Shown: positions 34,942-45,104, counted from the stretch's first letter. The stretch is 64,000 bases of DNA from Aeromicrobium phoceense (GCF_013868155.1 NZ_JACEOG010000002.1:248001-312000), one strand, 5' to 3'. The notes: generated by a model not told the origin, from the sequence alone. Program-made: numbers and translations.

Positions 34942-36005
34942 TGGCCAGCCCGTGGCGCGGAGTCATCGAGGAGTACCGGGACCGGATCCCGCTCGAGCCG
35001 GGCGCGACCGTCGTGTCGCTGGGGGAGGGCGGCACGCCGCTCATCCACTCGGCGTGGCTGTCCGGCCTCGTCGCCGGCGACGTCTGGGTGAAGGTCGAGG
35101 GGAACAACCCCACCGGCTCCTTCAAGGACCGCGGCATGACCACGGCGATCTCCGCCGCGGTGGCCGAGGGCGCCAAGGCCGTCGTGTGCGCCTCCACCGG
35201 CAACACCTCGGCGTCGATGACGGCCTATGCCGCGCGCGCAGGGCTCACCCCGATCGTGCTCGTGCCCCAGGGCAAGATCGCGGCCGGGAAGATGGCCCAG
35301 GCGGTCATGCACGGCGGTGACATCATCCAGGTCCGCGGCAACTTCGACGACTGCCTGAACATGTCGCGCGGGCTGGCCAAGGAGTACCCCGTCGCGCTGG
35401 TCAACTCGGTCAACCCGATGCGCCTCGAAGGTCAGAAGACCGCCTCGTTCGAGATCGTCGACGTGCTCGGCCGGGCGCCCGACATCCACGTCCTCCCGGT
35501 CGGCAACGCCGGCAACATCAGCGCGTACTGGAAGGGCTTCGTGGAGTACCACGAGTCCGGCGACGCCTCCTCGCGTCCGCGGATGTGGGGCTTCCAGGCC
35601 GCCGGCGCCGCGCCGCTCGTGCGGGGCGAGATCGTCACCCACCCCGAGACCATCGCCACCGCGATCCGGATCGGCAACCCGGCCTCGTGGACGCTGGCCG
35701 AGAACGCCCGCGACGAGTCGGGCGGCCGGATCGACGCCGTCAGCGACGAGCAGATCCTGCACGCCCAGCGCGAGCTCGGGCGCCACGAGGGCATCTTCGT
35801 CGAGCCCGCGTCCGCCGCGGGCGTCGCCGGTCTGCTTGCCGCCGTCCAGGCGGGGGAGGTGCCGACCGGCCTGACGATCACGGTCACCGTCACCGGGCAC
35901 GGCCTGAAGGACATCGACACGCCGCTGTCGCAGATCGGCTCGATCGTCGACACGGTCGTCGACGCCGACGTGCACGCGGCCGCCGAGGCAGCCGGGCTCG
36001 CATGA
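34941..36005 (+). CDS. thrC: Threonine synthase
   Basis: A 354-residue PLP enzyme that converts O-phosphohomoserine to threonine. The PLP lysine is in [13 protein letters not shown], and the phosphate-binding [13 protein letters not shown] is present near residue 188. It is the short bacterial form. ATG 34941 has AGGAG upstream with the right gap and overlaps the hom stop (TGATG); GTG 34938 is an alternative. The stop overlaps thrB by 4 bases. Confidence 0.97.
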   Translation: MASPWRGVIEEYRDRIPLEPGATVVSLGEGGTPLIHSAWLSGLVAGDVWVKVEGNNPTGSFKDRGMTTAISAAVAEGAKAVVCASTGNTSASMTAYAARAGLTPIVLVPQGKIAAGKMAQAVMHGGDIIQVRGNFDDCLNMSRGLAKEYPVALVNSVNPMRLEGQKTASFEIVDVLGRAPDIHVLPVGNAGNISAYWKGFVEYHESGDASSRPRMWGFQAAGAAPLVRGEIVTHPETIATAIRIGNPASWTLAENARDESGGRIDAVSDEQILHAQRELGRHEGIFVEPASAAGVAGLLAAVQAGEVPTGLTITVTVTGHGLKDIDTPLSQIGSIVDTVVDADVHAAAEAAGLA

Positions 36006-36880
36006 CCTTCGTCGACGTGCCGGTGACCGTCCGGGTCCCGGCCACCAGCGCCAATCTCGGACCCGGCTTCGACTCCCTCGGGATGGCGCTGTCCTGGTAC
36101 GACGAGGTCACGGCCGAGGTCACCACCTCGGGCCTGACGTTCGACATCGAGGGCGAGGGTGCCGACGAGGTCCCGCGCGACGAGACGCACCTGCTGTACC
36201 GCGCGATGGACGCCGCGTTCGACCTCCTCGGCGAGAAGCCGGCGGGCCTGCACCTGACGTGCCGCAACACGATTCCCCACGGCCGCGGCCTTGGCTCCTC
36301 GGCCGCGGCGATCGCCGCGGGCGTCGTGCTCGCCCGCGCCCTGGTCGTCGGCGGCGACGAGCGCGTCGACGACACCACGCTCTTCGGCCTGGCCACCGAT
36401 CTCGAGGGTCACCCCGACAACGTCGCACCGGCGCTGTTCGGCGGCTTCACCATCTCGTGGATCGAGGGCGCCGCGGCCGAGACGCTGCGGCTCGACGTCG
36501 AGGCCGACGTCACCGTGTTCGTCCCGCCGGAGCCGGTCGCCACCTCCGTGGCCCGCGGCCTGCTGCCCGAGCAGGTCCCGCACGGGGACGCCTCCTTCAA
36601 CGCCGGGCGCACGGCCCTGCTGGTGGCGGCACTCACCTCCGCGCCCGAGCGGCTGATCTCGGCCACCGAGGACCGGTTGCACCAGCCGTACCGCGCCGAG
36701 GCGATGCCCGACTCCTACAAGTTGGTCCGCCAGCTGCGTGTCGAGGGCGTGCCCGCGGTCATCTCCGGAGCCGGCCCGACGGTGCTGGCATTCGCGCACG
36801 GACTCGAGGCCTGGAGCCCGGCCGGATGGGCTCGACGCGAACTGCGCGTGTCGCCCGAAGGCGTGCACTTCCGGTCCTGA
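36002..36880 (+). CDS. thrB: Homoserine kinase
   Basis: A 292-residue GHMP kinase that phosphorylates homoserine for threonine synthase. Motif 1 is [18 protein letters not shown], the ATP-binding motif 2 is [21 protein letters not shown], and motif 3 is [15 protein letters not shown] 36002 overlaps the thrC stop (ATGA). It ends the threonine operon; rho follows after a 158-bp interval. Confidence 0.97.
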   Translation: MTFVDVPVTVRVPATSANLGPGFDSLGMALSWYDEVTAEVTTSGLTFDIEGEGADEVPRDETHLLYRAMDAAFDLLGEKPAGLHLTCRNTIPHGRGLGSSAAAIAAGVVLARALVVGGDERVDDTTLFGLATDLEGHPDNVAPALFGGFTISWIEGAAAETLRLDVEADVTVFVPPEPVATSVARGLLPEQVPHGDASFNAGRTALLVAALTSAPERLISATEDRLHQPYRAEAMPDSYKLVRQLRVEGVPAVISGAGPTVLAFAHGLEAWSPAGWARRELRVSPEGVHFRS

Positions 36881-37038
36881 GTGCGTGTTACAGTGAAGTT
36901 GTCGGAGTCGAGTCTCTCTCCCCGACACCATGCCACCTCTCAGCCCGTCGGATACGGGCGAACCTGAACGAGACGCGACGTCGGCCAACCCGATAGGCGC
37001 CCACCCAGGAAGCGTGGCCTCCCGAAAAAGGACAACGT

Positions 37039-39066
37039 GTGACGGAATCAACCACGGTCGATCCCACGCCCGCGGACGGTGCCGACAAGGCCCCCGCGAA
37101 GGCCCCCCGCAAGACCGGGGGAGCGCTCGGCGGAAAGGTGATCGCCGAACTCCAGGAGATCGCCGCCGGCCTCGGCATCGAGGGTGCCGCCAAGATGCGC
37201 AAGGGTCAGCTGATCGACGCCATCAAGACCGCCCGCGGTGACGCGAAGCCGGTCGAGGCGCCCCGTGCCAGCCAGGACAGCCAGGACACGCTCATCGACG
37301 TGCCGGCCGAGACCACGACCAAGGCCAGGACGACGAAGCGCCCGGCGCGCGCCAGCCGCGCCGCCGGTGCCCCCAAGTCCTCCGCGCCGGTCGAGCAGGC
37401 CGAGACGCGCGAGAGCGACGCCGCCGAGACCGCCGGGCCGGCCGAGACGTCCGACCAGGGCGAGACCCGTCGCGACCGCTCGCAGGGCGAGAAGCAGTCC
37501 GACCAGGCTCAGGGCGACCGCTCGCAGGGTGAGAAGCAGGCCGAGAAGGGCCAGGGCGACCGCTCGCGCGGCGAGAAGCAGGCCGACAAGGGTCAGGACG
37601 ACCGCTCGCGCGGCGAGAAGCAGGCCGACAAGGGCCAGGAGGATCGTCGCGACCGCGAGTCCGGCGACCGCGAGGGCAACCGCGGCCAGGGCCGCCAGGA
37701 TCGCCAGGGCGGCAACCAGAACCGCCAGGACCGCCAGGATCGCCAGGACCGCCAGGGCGGCGGCCAGCGCACCCAGGGTGGCGGCCAGAACCGCGATCAG
37801 AGCCGCGACCAGAACCGTGACCAGGACGAGGACGGCGGACGCCGTCGCAACCGTCGCGGCCGCAACCGCGGCGGCAGCACGGGCCGCGGCCTCGAGGACA
37901 ACCCCACCTTCACCGAGGACGACGTCCTGGTGCCGGCCGCGGGCATCCTCGACATCCACGACAACTACGCGTTCGTGCGCACCACGGGCTACCTGCCCAG
38001 CGAGAACGACGTCTACGTCTCGATGGCGCTCGTGCGCAAGCTCGGCCTGCGCCGCGGTGACGCGATCACCGGCCAGGTGCGCCAGCCCCGTGAGGGCGAG
38101 CGCAAGGAGAAGTTCAACCCGATGGTCAAGGTCGACTCGGTCAACGGGTCGGACGCCGACGAGGCCAAGCGCCGCGTCGACTTCTCCAAGCTGACGCCGC
38201 TGTACCCCTCGGAGCGCCTGCGCCTCGAGGGCCAGGCCGGTGGCCTGACGGGCCGCGTCATCGACCTCGTCTCGCCGATCGGCAAGGGCCAGCGCGGCCT
38301 CATCGTCTCGCCGCCCAAGGCGGGCAAGACGATGGTGATGCAGCAGGTCGCCAACGCGATCACCGAGAACAACCCCGAGTGCCACCTGATGATCGTCCTG
38401 GTGGACGAGCGTCCGGAGGAGGTCACCGACTTCCAGCGCACCGTCAAGGGCGAGGTCATCGCCTCCACGTTCGACCGTCCGGCCTCCGACCACACCACCG
38501 TGGCCGAGCTGGCGATCGAGCGCGCCAAGCGCCTCGTCGAGCTGGGCCACGACGTGGTCGTGCTGCTCGACGGCATCACCCGCCTGGGCCGGGCCTACAA
38601 CCTGGCCGCGCCCGCCTCCGGACGCATCATGTCCGGCGGCGTCGACTCCTCGGCGCTGTACCCGCCGAAGAAGTTCTTCGGCGCGGCGCGCAACATCGAG
38701 GACGGCGGCTCGCTGACCATCCTGGCGACCGCGCTGATCGAGACCGGCTCGCGCATGGACGAGGTCATCTTCGAGGAGTTCAAGGGCACCGGAAACTGGG
38801 AGCTGCGCCTGCGCCGCGAGTTCGCGGACAAGCGGATCTTCCCGGCGATCGACGTCGACGCCTCCAGCACCCGCCGCGAGGAGCTGCTCATGGCTCGCGA
38901 CGAGCTGGCCATCGTGTGGAAGCTGCGCCGCCTGCTCTCGGGCCTCGACGGCCAGCAGGGCCTCGAGCTCATCCTGGGCAAGCTCAAGAAGACGCAGAAC
39001 AACGTCGAGTTCCTCATGGAGATCAACAAGACGATGCCCGGCGGTGCGAGCAACGGCGAGAACTGA
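37039..39066 (+). CDS. rho: Transcription termination factor Rho with long N-terminal insert
   Basis: A 675-residue Rho. The N-terminal Rho_N helical domain lies about 20-65 (GGKVIAELQEIAAGLGIEG). A highly charged insert (about 70-285) rich in Arg, Asp, Gln, Gly and Asn follows, with tandem GEKQADKGQ-type repeats. The RNA-binding domain is at about 290-345 (DVLVPAAGILDIHDNYAFVR). Walker A is SPPKAGKTMVMQ near residue 424, Walker B is MIVLVDERPEEVTD, and the Q/R-loop region follows. Such inserts are common in actinobacterial Rho and widen RNA binding. GTG 37039 follows AAAAAGGA. A 158-bp leader precedes it, and a hairpin follows. Confidence 0.97.
   Translation: MTESTTVDPTPADGADKAPAKAPRKTGGALGGKVIAELQEIAAGLGIEGAAKMRKGQLIDAIKTARGDAKPVEAPRASQDSQDTLIDVPAETTTKARTTKRPARASRAAGAPKSSAPVEQAETRESDAAETAGPAETSDQGETRRDRSQGEKQSDQAQGDRSQGEKQAEKGQGDRSRGEKQADKGQDDRSRGEKQADKGQEDRRDRESGDREGNRGQGRQDRQGGNQNRQDRQDRQDRQGGGQRTQGGGQNRDQSRDQNRDQDEDGGRRRNRRGRNRGGSTGRGLEDNPTFTEDDVLVPAAGILDIHDNYAFVRTTGYLPSENDVYVSMALVRKLGLRRGDAITGQVRQPREGERKEKFNPMVKVDSVNGSDADEAKRRVDFSKLTPLYPSERLRLEGQAGGLTGRVIDLVSPIGKGQRGLIVSPPKAGKTMVMQQVANAITENNPECHLMIVLVDERPEEVTDFQRTVKGEVIASTFDRPASDHTTVAELAIERAKRLVELGHDVVVLLDGITRLGRAYNLAAPASGRIMSGGVDSSALYPPKKFFGAARNIEDGGSLTILATALIETGSRMDEVIFEEFKGTGNWELRLRREFADKRIFPAIDVDASSTRREELLMARDELAIVWKLRRLLSGLDGQQGLELILGKLKKTQNNVEFLMEINKTMPGGASNGEN
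37465..37655 (+). repeat. Coding repeats in the Rho insert
   Basis: Imperfect tandem repeats of about 45 bases encode units of DRSQGEKQ or DRSRGEKQADKGQ. They lie at Rho residues about 143-206. The nucleotide copies are almost identical in the second half, suggesting recent duplication; the unit is a multiple of three, so the frame is kept. Confidence 0.75.
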
Positions 39067-39101
39067 TCGCCGGCGGCCGCCGCGCCGCACCTGCTGAGCC
39101 T

Positions 39102-39137
39102 CGAAGGCCCGGTTCCCGCAAGGGGGCCGGGCCTTCG
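39102..39137 (+). terminator. Terminator after rho
   Basis: CGAAGGCCCGG (39102-39112) pairs over 11 bases with CCGGGCCTTCG (39127-39137); the 14-base loop (39113-39126) may pair further. It lies 35 bases after the rho stop. Confidence 0.8.
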
Positions 39138-39153
39138 TCGCTAGGCTCGCCAC

Positions 39154-39636
39154 ATGACCACCGCCTGGGACTTCAGCGCCACCACGATCGACGGCATGGA
39201 GCAGCAGCTCGCCGACTACCGCGGCAAGGTCGCGCTCGTCGTCAACACCGCCTCGCAGTGTGGCTTCACGCCGCAGTACGGACCCCTGCAGGACCTCTAC
39301 GACACCTACGCCGATCGCGGCTTCGTCGTGCTGGGCTTCCCGTGCGACCAGTTCGGCGGTCAGGAGCCGGGCGCCGAGGACGAGATCGCCACGTTCTGCG
39401 AGTCGCAGTTCGGCGTGCAGTTCCCGATGTTCTCCAAGGTGAAGGTCAACGGCTCGGACGCCCACCCGCTCTTCCAGTGGCTGAAGTCGGAGAAGAAGGG
39501 CGTCCTCGGGGGTGCGATCAAGTGGAACTTCACCAAGTTCCTGGTCGACACCGAGGGCACGGTGGTCAAGCGCTACGGCTCGACGACGAGCCCCGAGGAC
39601 ATCGCGAAGGACATCGAGGCGCTGCTTCCGGCCTGA
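39154..39636 (+). CDS. Glutathione-peroxidase-family thiol peroxidase
   Basis: A 160-residue protein of the GPx family. The peroxidatic Cys is in NTASQCGFTPQY, the resolving-type Cys in GFPCDQFGGQEPG, and the conserved Trp-Asn are in WNFTKFLVD. Actinobacteria lack glutathione, so these enzymes usually run as thioredoxin-dependent peroxidases. ATG 39154 is 6 bases after TAGGCT (39142-39147) and is probably leaderless. The next gene is on the opposite strand and ends 11 bases away. Confidence 0.93.
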   Translation: MTTAWDFSATTIDGMEQQLADYRGKVALVVNTASQCGFTPQYGPLQDLYDTYADRGFVVLGFPCDQFGGQEPGAEDEIATFCESQFGVQFPMFSKVKVNGSDAHPLFQWLKSEKKGVLGGAIKWNFTKFLVDTEGTVVKRYGSTTSPEDIAKDIEALLPA

Positions 39637-39646
39637 TCGCTGCCGG

Positions 39647-39964
39647 TCAGGAGCCGCTGGGGTCCTTGCGGCGCCGTCCGACCTGCTTGTCGTCGCCGGG
39701 CAGGATCGTGCGACGGGCGACGGGGCGCTGCTCGTTGCGCAGCGTCGTGTCCTCCTCGGTGAGGATGCGCCGGGCGCTGGTGGCCGTGATGATCGAGACG
39801 ATCGTGAGGATGACCCACGCCAGCGCGGCGACGAGTCCGACGGCCGCGATCACGGTGATGGCACGGCTGCGGCCGTACTCGGTGGCGATGTAGACCCCGG
39901 CGCCGCCGATCACGAGGAGCATCACCAGCGTGATGGCAATGGTCTTGAGTCTCCCGGTCCCCAT
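39647..39964 (-). CDS. Two-helix membrane protein
   Basis: A 105-residue protein with two membrane helices (about 8-28, TIAITLVMLLVIGGAGVYIA; and 38-60, VIAAVGLVAALAWVILTIVSII), then a basic, disordered C-terminal tail (about 65-105). ATG 39964 is chosen because TACTAT on the minus strand (39977-39972) ends 7 bases before it, consistent with a leaderless start; ATG 39973 would add three residues. No known family. Confidence 0.7.
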   Translation of the reverse strand: MGTGRLKTIAITLVMLLVIGGAGVYIATEYGRSRAITVIAAVGLVAALAWVILTIVSIITATSARRILTEEDTTLRNEQRPVARRTILPGDDKQVGRRRKDPSGS

Positions 39965-40119
39965 GAGGGTCATAGTAGGCGGTGCCTCGGGATTTGAGGA
40001 CAGGGGAACACCCCGGGCCCGATTTGGGTTATACAAGGTGCCACTGGCAGAATCAATCCTTGGTTCCGGTTCACGGTCCGCACCCGCGTCCCGACCCGGC
40101 GACCCCACGAGAGGACATC

Positions 40120-40326
40120 ATGAAGAAGGACATCCACCCCGCGTACGTGGAGACCCAGGTCACCTGCACCTGCGGCAACTCGTTCACCACCCGCAGCACG
40201 GCCACCGAGGGCTCCCTCCGCGCCGATGTCTGCTCGGCCTGCCACCCGTTCTACACGGGCAAGCAGAAGATCCTCGACACCGGCGGCCGCGTCGCCCGGT
40301 TCGAGAAGCGCTACGGCAAGAAGTAG
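40120..40326 (+). CDS. rpmE: Ribosomal protein bL31, zinc-binding form
   Basis: A 68-residue zinc-ribbon ribosomal protein. The cysteines at 16, 18, 38 and 41 ([17 protein letters not shown]) mark the zinc form rather than the cysteine-free paralogue, which is made in zinc starvation in related bacteria. The RSTATEGS segment and KRYGKK tail are standard. ATG 40120 follows GAGAGGA. A long 155-bp leader lies upstream, and a strong terminator follows. Confidence 0.97.
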   Translation: MKKDIHPAYVETQVTCTCGNSFTTRSTATEGSLRADVCSACHPFYTGKQKILDTGGRVARFEKRYGKK

Positions 40327-40335
40327 GACTTCTCC

Positions 40336-40368
40336 GGCGCCGGTCGCTCTGATGGAGCGACCGGCGCC
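40336..40368 (+). terminator. Terminator after rpmE
   Basis: GGCGCCGGTCGCTC (40336-40349) pairs perfectly over 14 bases with GAGCGACCGGCGCC (40355-40368) around loop TGATG, 9 bases after the rpmE stop. A short T-rich stretch follows (GTTGTCGTG). Confidence 0.88.
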
Positions 40369-40407
40369 GTTGTCGTGTCCGGGCACCCGAGCGCAGGAGG
40401 TGACGAC

Positions 40408-41472
40408 GTGTTCGAAGCAGTCGAGTCGTTGATCGGCGAGCACGCCGAGGTCGAGCAGCAGCTGGCCGACCCCGCCGTGCACTCCGACGCGCGCCGCGCC
40501 CGCGACCTCGGACGCCGGTACGCCGAGCTGACGGCGATCATCCGCGTCTACCGCGAGTGGCTGGACGCCGGCGAGGACCTCGTGGCTGCGCAGGAGCTGC
40601 ACATGACCGAGGAGGCGGCCGACCTCGAACGCCGCGTCCCCGAGCTCGCCGAGCGCCTCGAGCGCATGCTCGTCCCGCGCGATCCCGCCGACGGCAAGGA
40701 CGTGATCCTCGAGATCAAGGGTGGCGAGGGCGGTGACGAGTCGGCGCTGTTCGCCGCCGACCTGATGCGGATGTACTCGCGCTTCGCCGAGCGGCACGGG
40801 TGGAAGGTCGACGTGCTCGACTGCACCGAGACCGCGCTCGGCGGCTACAAGTCGGTCACCGCCGCGGTGAAGGCGAAGGGCACCCCCGAGCCGGGGGAGG
40901 CGCCCTACGCGAAGCTCAAGTTCGAGGGCGGCGTGCACCGCGTCCAACGCGTTCCCGTCACCGAGTCGCAGGGGCGCATCCACACGTCGGCCGCCGGTGT
41001 CCTGGTGCTGCCCGAGGCCGAGGACGTCGACGTCCAGGTCAACGACAACGACCTGCGGATCGACGTCTTCCGCTCGTCCGGACCGGGCGGGCAGAGCGTC
41101 AACACCACCGACTCGGCCGTGCGGATCACGCACCTGCCCACCGGGATCGTCGTGAGCTGCCAGAACGAGAAGTCGCAGCTGCAGAACAAGGAGCAGGCGA
41201 TGCGCATCCTGCGCTCCCGCCTGCTCGACGCGGCGCAGGCCGAGGCCGACGCCGCGGCCTCCGACGCGCGCCGCTCGCAGGTGCGCACGGTCGACCGCTC
41301 CGAGCGGGTGCGCACCTACAACTTCCCCGAGAACCGGATCTCGGACCACCGCACGGGGTTCAAGGCCTACAACCTCGACCAGGTCATCGACGGCGCACTC
41401 GACGACGTGATCGGCTCGCTGGTCGAGGCCGACCTGGCCGACCGACTCGCGGCCCTCGAGGACCGCCCGTGA
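40408..41472 (+). CDS. prfA: Peptide chain release factor 1
   Basis: A 354-residue class I release factor for UAG and UAA. The GGQ catalytic motif is in [16 protein letters not shown] near residue 227. Domain order is helical N-terminus (about 1-100), codon-recognition domain, and C-terminal DALEFHR region. GTG 40408 is preceded by GCAGGAGGTGACG, an excellent ribosome binding site; a long in-frame upstream extension to 40375 lies over the rpmE terminator and was rejected. Its stop overlaps prmC by 4 bases. Confidence 0.97.
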   Translation: MFEAVESLIGEHAEVEQQLADPAVHSDARRARDLGRRYAELTAIIRVYREWLDAGEDLVAAQELHMTEEAADLERRVPELAERLERMLVPRDPADGKDVILEIKGGEGGDESALFAADLMRMYSRFAERHGWKVDVLDCTETALGGYKSVTAAVKAKGTPEPGEAPYAKLKFEGGVHRVQRVPVTESQGRIHTSAAGVLVLPEAEDVDVQVNDNDLRIDVFRSSGPGGQSVNTTDSAVRITHLPTGIVVSCQNEKSQLQNKEQAMRILRSRLLDAAQAEADAAASDARRSQVRTVDRSERVRTYNFPENRISDHRTGFKAYNLDQVIDGALDDVIGSLVEADLADRLAALEDRP

Positions 41473-42311
41473 GCACCCGCCGCCTGCTGGAGGAGGCCGC
41501 CGCCACGCTCGAGCAGGGTGGGGTCGGGTCCCCGCGCCACGACGCCGAGGTGCTCCTGAGTCACGTCACCGGCACGCCGCGGGCGCTGCTCACGCTCACC
41601 GCGCGCGTCGACGACGTCCAGCGCCGCACCTACCTCGAGATGATCGCGGCTCGCGCCCGCCGGGTCCCGCTGCAGCACATCACCGGCACGGCCGCCTTCC
41701 GCTACGTCGACGTCGAGGTGGGTCCTGGCGTCTTCGTGCCACGCCCCGAGACCGAGCTCCTCGCGGGGTGGGCGATCGACGCCGCGCGCGAGGTCCTGCA
41801 GCAGGGGCTCCCGCCCGTCGTCGTTGAGCTGTGCGCCGGCTCCGGCGCGATCTCGCTCTCGGTGGTGCACGAGGTGCCCGAGGCGCGGGTGCACGCCGTC
41901 GAGCTCGACGAGTCCGCCCACGGTTGGGCGATGCAGAACCTCGACGGCACGGGGGTCGACCTGCGTCGCGGCGACATGGCCGACGCGTTCCCCGAGCTCG
42001 ACGGCACGGTGGACGTCGTGGTGGTGAACCCGCCCTACATCCCGCTCGACGCATGGGAGTCGGTGGCGCCGGAGGCCCGCGACCACGACCCGCAGCTCGC
42101 GCTGTGGTCGGGCGACGACGGCCTCGACGCGATGCGCGTGGTCGAGCAGGTGGCCTGGCGGCTGCTGCGCTCCGGCGGGGTCGTCGGTGCCGAGCACGCC
42201 GACGCGCAGGGCGAGAGCGCCCCGGCCGTCTTCACCTCGCGCTGGGCCGAGGTCCGCGACCACGCCGACCTCGCCGACCGGCCCCGCTTCGTCACCGCCC
42301 GCCGCCCCTGA
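41469..42311 (+). CDS. prmC: Release factor glutamine methyltransferase
   Basis: A 280-residue SAM methyltransferase that methylates the GGQ glutamine of release factors. The SAM motif is [15 protein letters not shown], and the catalytic NPPY motif is VVNPPYIPL. The N-terminal helical substrate domain (about 1-85) is present. GTG 41469 overlaps the prfA stop (GTGA), so the modifying enzyme is translated together with its substrate. Confidence 0.96.
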   Translation: MSTRRLLEEAAATLEQGGVGSPRHDAEVLLSHVTGTPRALLTLTARVDDVQRRTYLEMIAARARRVPLQHITGTAAFRYVDVEVGPGVFVPRPETELLAGWAIDAAREVLQQGLPPVVVELCAGSGAISLSVVHEVPEARVHAVELDESAHGWAMQNLDGTGVDLRRGDMADAFPELDGTVDVVVVNPPYIPLDAWESVAPEARDHDPQLALWSGDDGLDAMRVVEQVAWRLLRSGGVVGAEHADAQGESAPAVFTSRWAEVRDHADLADRPRFVTARRP

Positions 42312-42351
42312 TTCCACCCACTGCCACTCGCGAGGCCGGGGGAGCGGGGAG

Positions 42352-43221
42352 TCAGGCGACGCGCGCGCGGGGGCCGGCGTCGGCGATGCGGTAGAGGCCC
42401 CACGCGATGCCGACGAGGCCGATCGCCTGCAGCGCCAGCGTCCCCGGCGACGTGGGCAGCGACTCCTGGAACAGCACCGACCCGAGCACGATCGACAGCA
42501 GCACGGAGGTCACGTTCAGCACGGGCATGGAGTGCGAGAGGCGCGACAACTGGTAGGCCCGCTGGTTGAGCGACATCGCCAGGAACGCGCACGACAGCAG
42601 CACCCAGGGCGACCAGGTGCCGAGGAACCCCGGGACGCCGTGCGTGCTGATCGCCTCACCCACGACCTTCATGAGGCAGGCGGTGATGCCGAAGAGCATG
42701 CCGGCGGTCATCCCGAGCACGAACGCCGCCATGCCGCGTCGGGGCAGATCGTTGGCGAACCGGGTCACCACCAGCGCGATCACCACGCCGGTGCCGGCCA
42801 CCGCGAGCATCCAGGAGGTCGGCGCGGTCGCGCCCTCGTGGCTGGTGTCCGCGACCGAGACCACGGCGATCAGCGAGGCGATCGTGACGGTGACTCCCAC
42901 GAGCTCGTTCCGGCTCGGCCACCGGCGGTCCAGCGACGATCGAACGACGACCGCGAGGACCACGCCCAGCAGGATGATCGGCTGGACCAGCGAGAGGGTG
43001 CCGAGGTTGAGCGCGACCGCGTGCAGCAGCCACGCCATCAGGCCGATGGTGCTCCCCGCGAGCCAGCGCGGGCTGCGCAGCAGCTGCAGCAGCACGAGGA
43101 GGGGGTGCGTGACGGTGAGGTGGACGCGTCCGGCGGCCAGGTGCTGGAAGGAGGTCGAGAACGCGAAGCCGAGCGCGGAGCCCAGGGCGAACAGCGCGGC
43201 CAGCGTCGGGGACGGGGTCAT
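42352..43221 (-). CDS. DMT-superfamily (EamA-like) transporter
   Basis: A 289-residue protein with about nine or ten membrane helices across two EamA-like halves, a pattern seen in small-metabolite exporters. No signal peptide. The motif NLGTLSLVQPIILLGVVLAVVV marks the end of the first half, and LNQRAYQLSRLSHSMPVLNVTSV the second. ATG 43221 is divergent from the Sua5 gene; the 112-bp gap between them holds promoters for both. It ends 40 bases from prmC. The substrate is unknown. Confidence 0.85.
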   Translation of the reverse strand: MTPSPTLAALFALGSALGFAFSTSFQHLAAGRVHLTVTHPLLVLLQLLRSPRWLAGSTIGLMAWLLHAVALNLGTLSLVQPIILLGVVLAVVVRSSLDRRWPSRNELVGVTVTIASLIAVVSVADTSHEGATAPTSWMLAVAGTGVVIALVVTRFANDLPRRGMAAFVLGMTAGMLFGITACLMKVVGEAISTHGVPGFLGTWSPWVLLSCAFLAMSLNQRAYQLSRLSHSMPVLNVTSVLLSIVLGSVLFQESLPTSPGTLALQAIGLVGIAWGLYRIADAGPRARVA

Positions 43222-43333
43222 GGGGTCACGACGGTCGGGACCGGCCTGGAGGAACGCATCCTGACGATTCTAACGATCCGTCTCCCGGCAGCCGACGCCG
43301 TGGGTGCCGGTGTCGACCCCTAACCTTGGGGTC

Positions 43334-43987
43334 ATGAGGTTCGACTGCGCGACGGAACTCGACCGCGGCGTCGAGGCGGCTGTCTCGGCACTGCGCGATG
43401 GCGCGCTGGTGGTCCTGCCGACCGACACGGTCTACGGGATCGCGGCCGACGCCTTCGACCCCTCGGCCGTCGCCCGCCTGCTCGAGGCCAAGGGCCGCGG
43501 GCGCGACATGCCGCCGCCGGTCCTCATCGCCGACCCGGTCACCCTCGACGCGCTGGTGGCCGAGCGTCCCGCCGCGTGGCTGCAGACGATGCTCGCGGAC
43601 CTCTGGCCCGGCCCGCTCACGGTCGTCTTCCGGGCGCAGCCGTCGCTCACCTGGGACCTGGGGGAGACCCACGGGACCGTCGCGGTCCGCGTCCCCGACG
43701 ACGAGCGCACGCGTGCCGTGCTGCGCCAGTCCGGACCCAGTGCCGTCAGCAGCGCCAACCTGAGCGGGCAGCCGGCGGCCACCACGGTCGACGAGGCCGA
43801 GGCGATGCTCGGCGACTCCGTGCGGGTGTACCTCGACGGCGGACCGTCGGCCGGCTCCACGCCGTCCACGATCCTCGACGTCACCGGCCCGGTGCCGCGC
43901 GTGCTGCGCGAGGGCGCGATCGACCTGGCCACCCTCCACGGCTTCAACAACACGATCGAGCCCGCCGGCGGTGGAGCCGGTGCGTGA
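43334..43987 (+). CDS. L-threonylcarbamoyladenylate synthase (Sua5/YwlC type)
   Basis: A 217-residue enzyme that makes threonylcarbamoyl-AMP for the t6A37 modification of tRNAs. The family features are LPTDTVYGIAADAF, the KGRGRDMPPPVLIAD segment, LWPGPLTVVFRA, and SSANLSGQPAATT. The length fits the YwlC/TsaC branch with no C-terminal Sua5 domain. ATG 43334 is 7 bases after TAACCT (43321-43326), so leaderless; an in-frame start at 43304 would lie ahead of this -10. It overlaps the WecA-like gene by 8 bases. Confidence 0.95.
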   Translation: MRFDCATELDRGVEAAVSALRDGALVVLPTDTVYGIAADAFDPSAVARLLEAKGRGRDMPPPVLIADPVTLDALVAERPAAWLQTMLADLWPGPLTVVFRAQPSLTWDLGETHGTVAVRVPDDERTRAVLRQSGPSAVSSANLSGQPAATTVDEAEAMLGDSVRVYLDGGPSAGSTPSTILDVTGPVPRVLREGAIDLATLHGFNNTIEPAGGGAGA

Positions 43988-45104
43988 GTACCTCGTCATC
44001 TTCGGCGTCGCGATCGGCGTGGCCTACCTGCTGTCGTCGATCGCGCGGCAGACCGCCCAGCAGCTCGGCGCCGTCGCCCAGGTGCGCGACCGCGACGTGC
44101 ACGCGATCCCCACGCCGTACTTCGGCGGGCCGGCGATGCTCGGCGGCCTCGTCGCGGCCTACCTGACCGCCACCCACCTGCCCTTCCTGTCCGGCGGCGA
44201 CCCGTCGCTGTTCGCCGACGTCCGCGCCGTGCTGGTGGGCGCCTGCGTCATCTGCCTGGTGGGCATCATCGACGACATCTTCGAGCTCGACGCGCTGAGC
44301 AAGTTCGCCGGGCAGGTCCTGGCGGGCGTCATCACGGTCGCCATGGGCCTGCACTTCGTCTACCTGCCGCTGCCCAACACCTACCTCGGGCTCGACCAGG
44401 CCCAGGCGATGATCCTCACGGTCTTCCTCATCGTCGCCACGGCCAACGCCATGAACTTCGTCGACGGGCTCGACGGACTGGCCGCCGGCATGGCGGCCAT
44501 CGGGTCGATCGCCTTCTTCGTCTACGCCTTCGTCCTGGCAGTGGAGAACGGCGAGACCCGCGCGGTCGCAGCCGCGATCCTGACCATCGCTCTCGCGGGC
44601 GCGTGCCTGGGAATCCTGCCGCACAACTTCTTCCCGGCCCGGATGTTCATCGGCGACTCGGGCTCGATGCTGCTGGGCTTCGTCCTCGCCTGCTCCTCGA
44701 TCAGCCTCACCGGCCAGTTCCCCGCCACGAGCCTGTCCGAGGGCATCGGCGGCGCCGACTCGAGCCTGCTGCCGGCGGCGATCCTGCCGCTCGTCCTGCC
44801 GTTCGCGGTCCTCATGGTGCCGTTCCTGGACATGGGCCTGGCGGTGCTGCGCCGCACCCGAGCGGGCCGGTCGCCGTTCAGCCCTGACAAGATGCACATC
44901 CACCACCGGCTGCTCGAGATCGGGCACTCGCACCGGCGCGCCGTCCTGTTGATGTACGCCGCCGCGGCCCTGGTCGCCTTCGGCGTCGTGGCCATCGGAC
45001 TGTTCAGCGGCTGGCAGCTCTTCGTGGTGATCGCACTGCTCACCGCCCTGGTGACCGCGGCGATCTTCCTCCTGCCCCGACTCGAGTCGAAGGTGTGGTC
45101 GTGA
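43980..45104 (+). CDS. Undecaprenyl-phosphate glycosyl-1-phosphate transferase (WecA/Rfe-like)
   Basis: A 374-residue polytopic membrane enzyme of the MraY/WecA family, which moves a sugar-1-phosphate (usually GlcNAc-1-P) onto the lipid carrier. Catalytic acidic motifs are IIDDIFELDALSKFAGQ, NFVDGLDGLAAG and MFIGDSGSMLLGF; a late cytosolic MHIHHRLLE loop is present. About 11 helices are expected. GTG 43980 (VREYLVIF) resembles the usual start; GTG 43971 would add three residues. In this position (before atp genes) it is called Rfe in other actinobacteria and starts the arabinogalactan or teichoic-type cell wall linker. Confidence 0.9.
   Translation: MREYLVIFGVAIGVAYLLSSIARQTAQQLGAVAQVRDRDVHAIPTPYFGGPAMLGGLVAAYLTATHLPFLSGGDPSLFADVRAVLVGACVICLVGIIDDIFELDALSKFAGQVLAGVITVAMGLHFVYLPLPNTYLGLDQAQAMILTVFLIVATANAMNFVDGLDGLAAGMAAIGSIAFFVYAFVLAVENGETRAVAAAILTIALAGACLGILPHNFFPARMFIGDSGSMLLGFVLACSSISLTGQFPATSLSEGIGGADSSLLPAAILPLVLPFAVLMVPFLDMGLAVLRRTRAGRSPFSPDKMHIHHRLLEIGHSHRRAVLLMYAAAALVAFGVVAIGLFSGWQLFVVIALLTALVTAAIFLLPRLESKVWS

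Noticed and set aside
36881-37038. Attenuator or riboswitch in the rho leader
   Set aside because: I found no clear competing stem pair or known riboswitch core in the 158 bases; autoregulation of rho by its own termination is possible but not visible.
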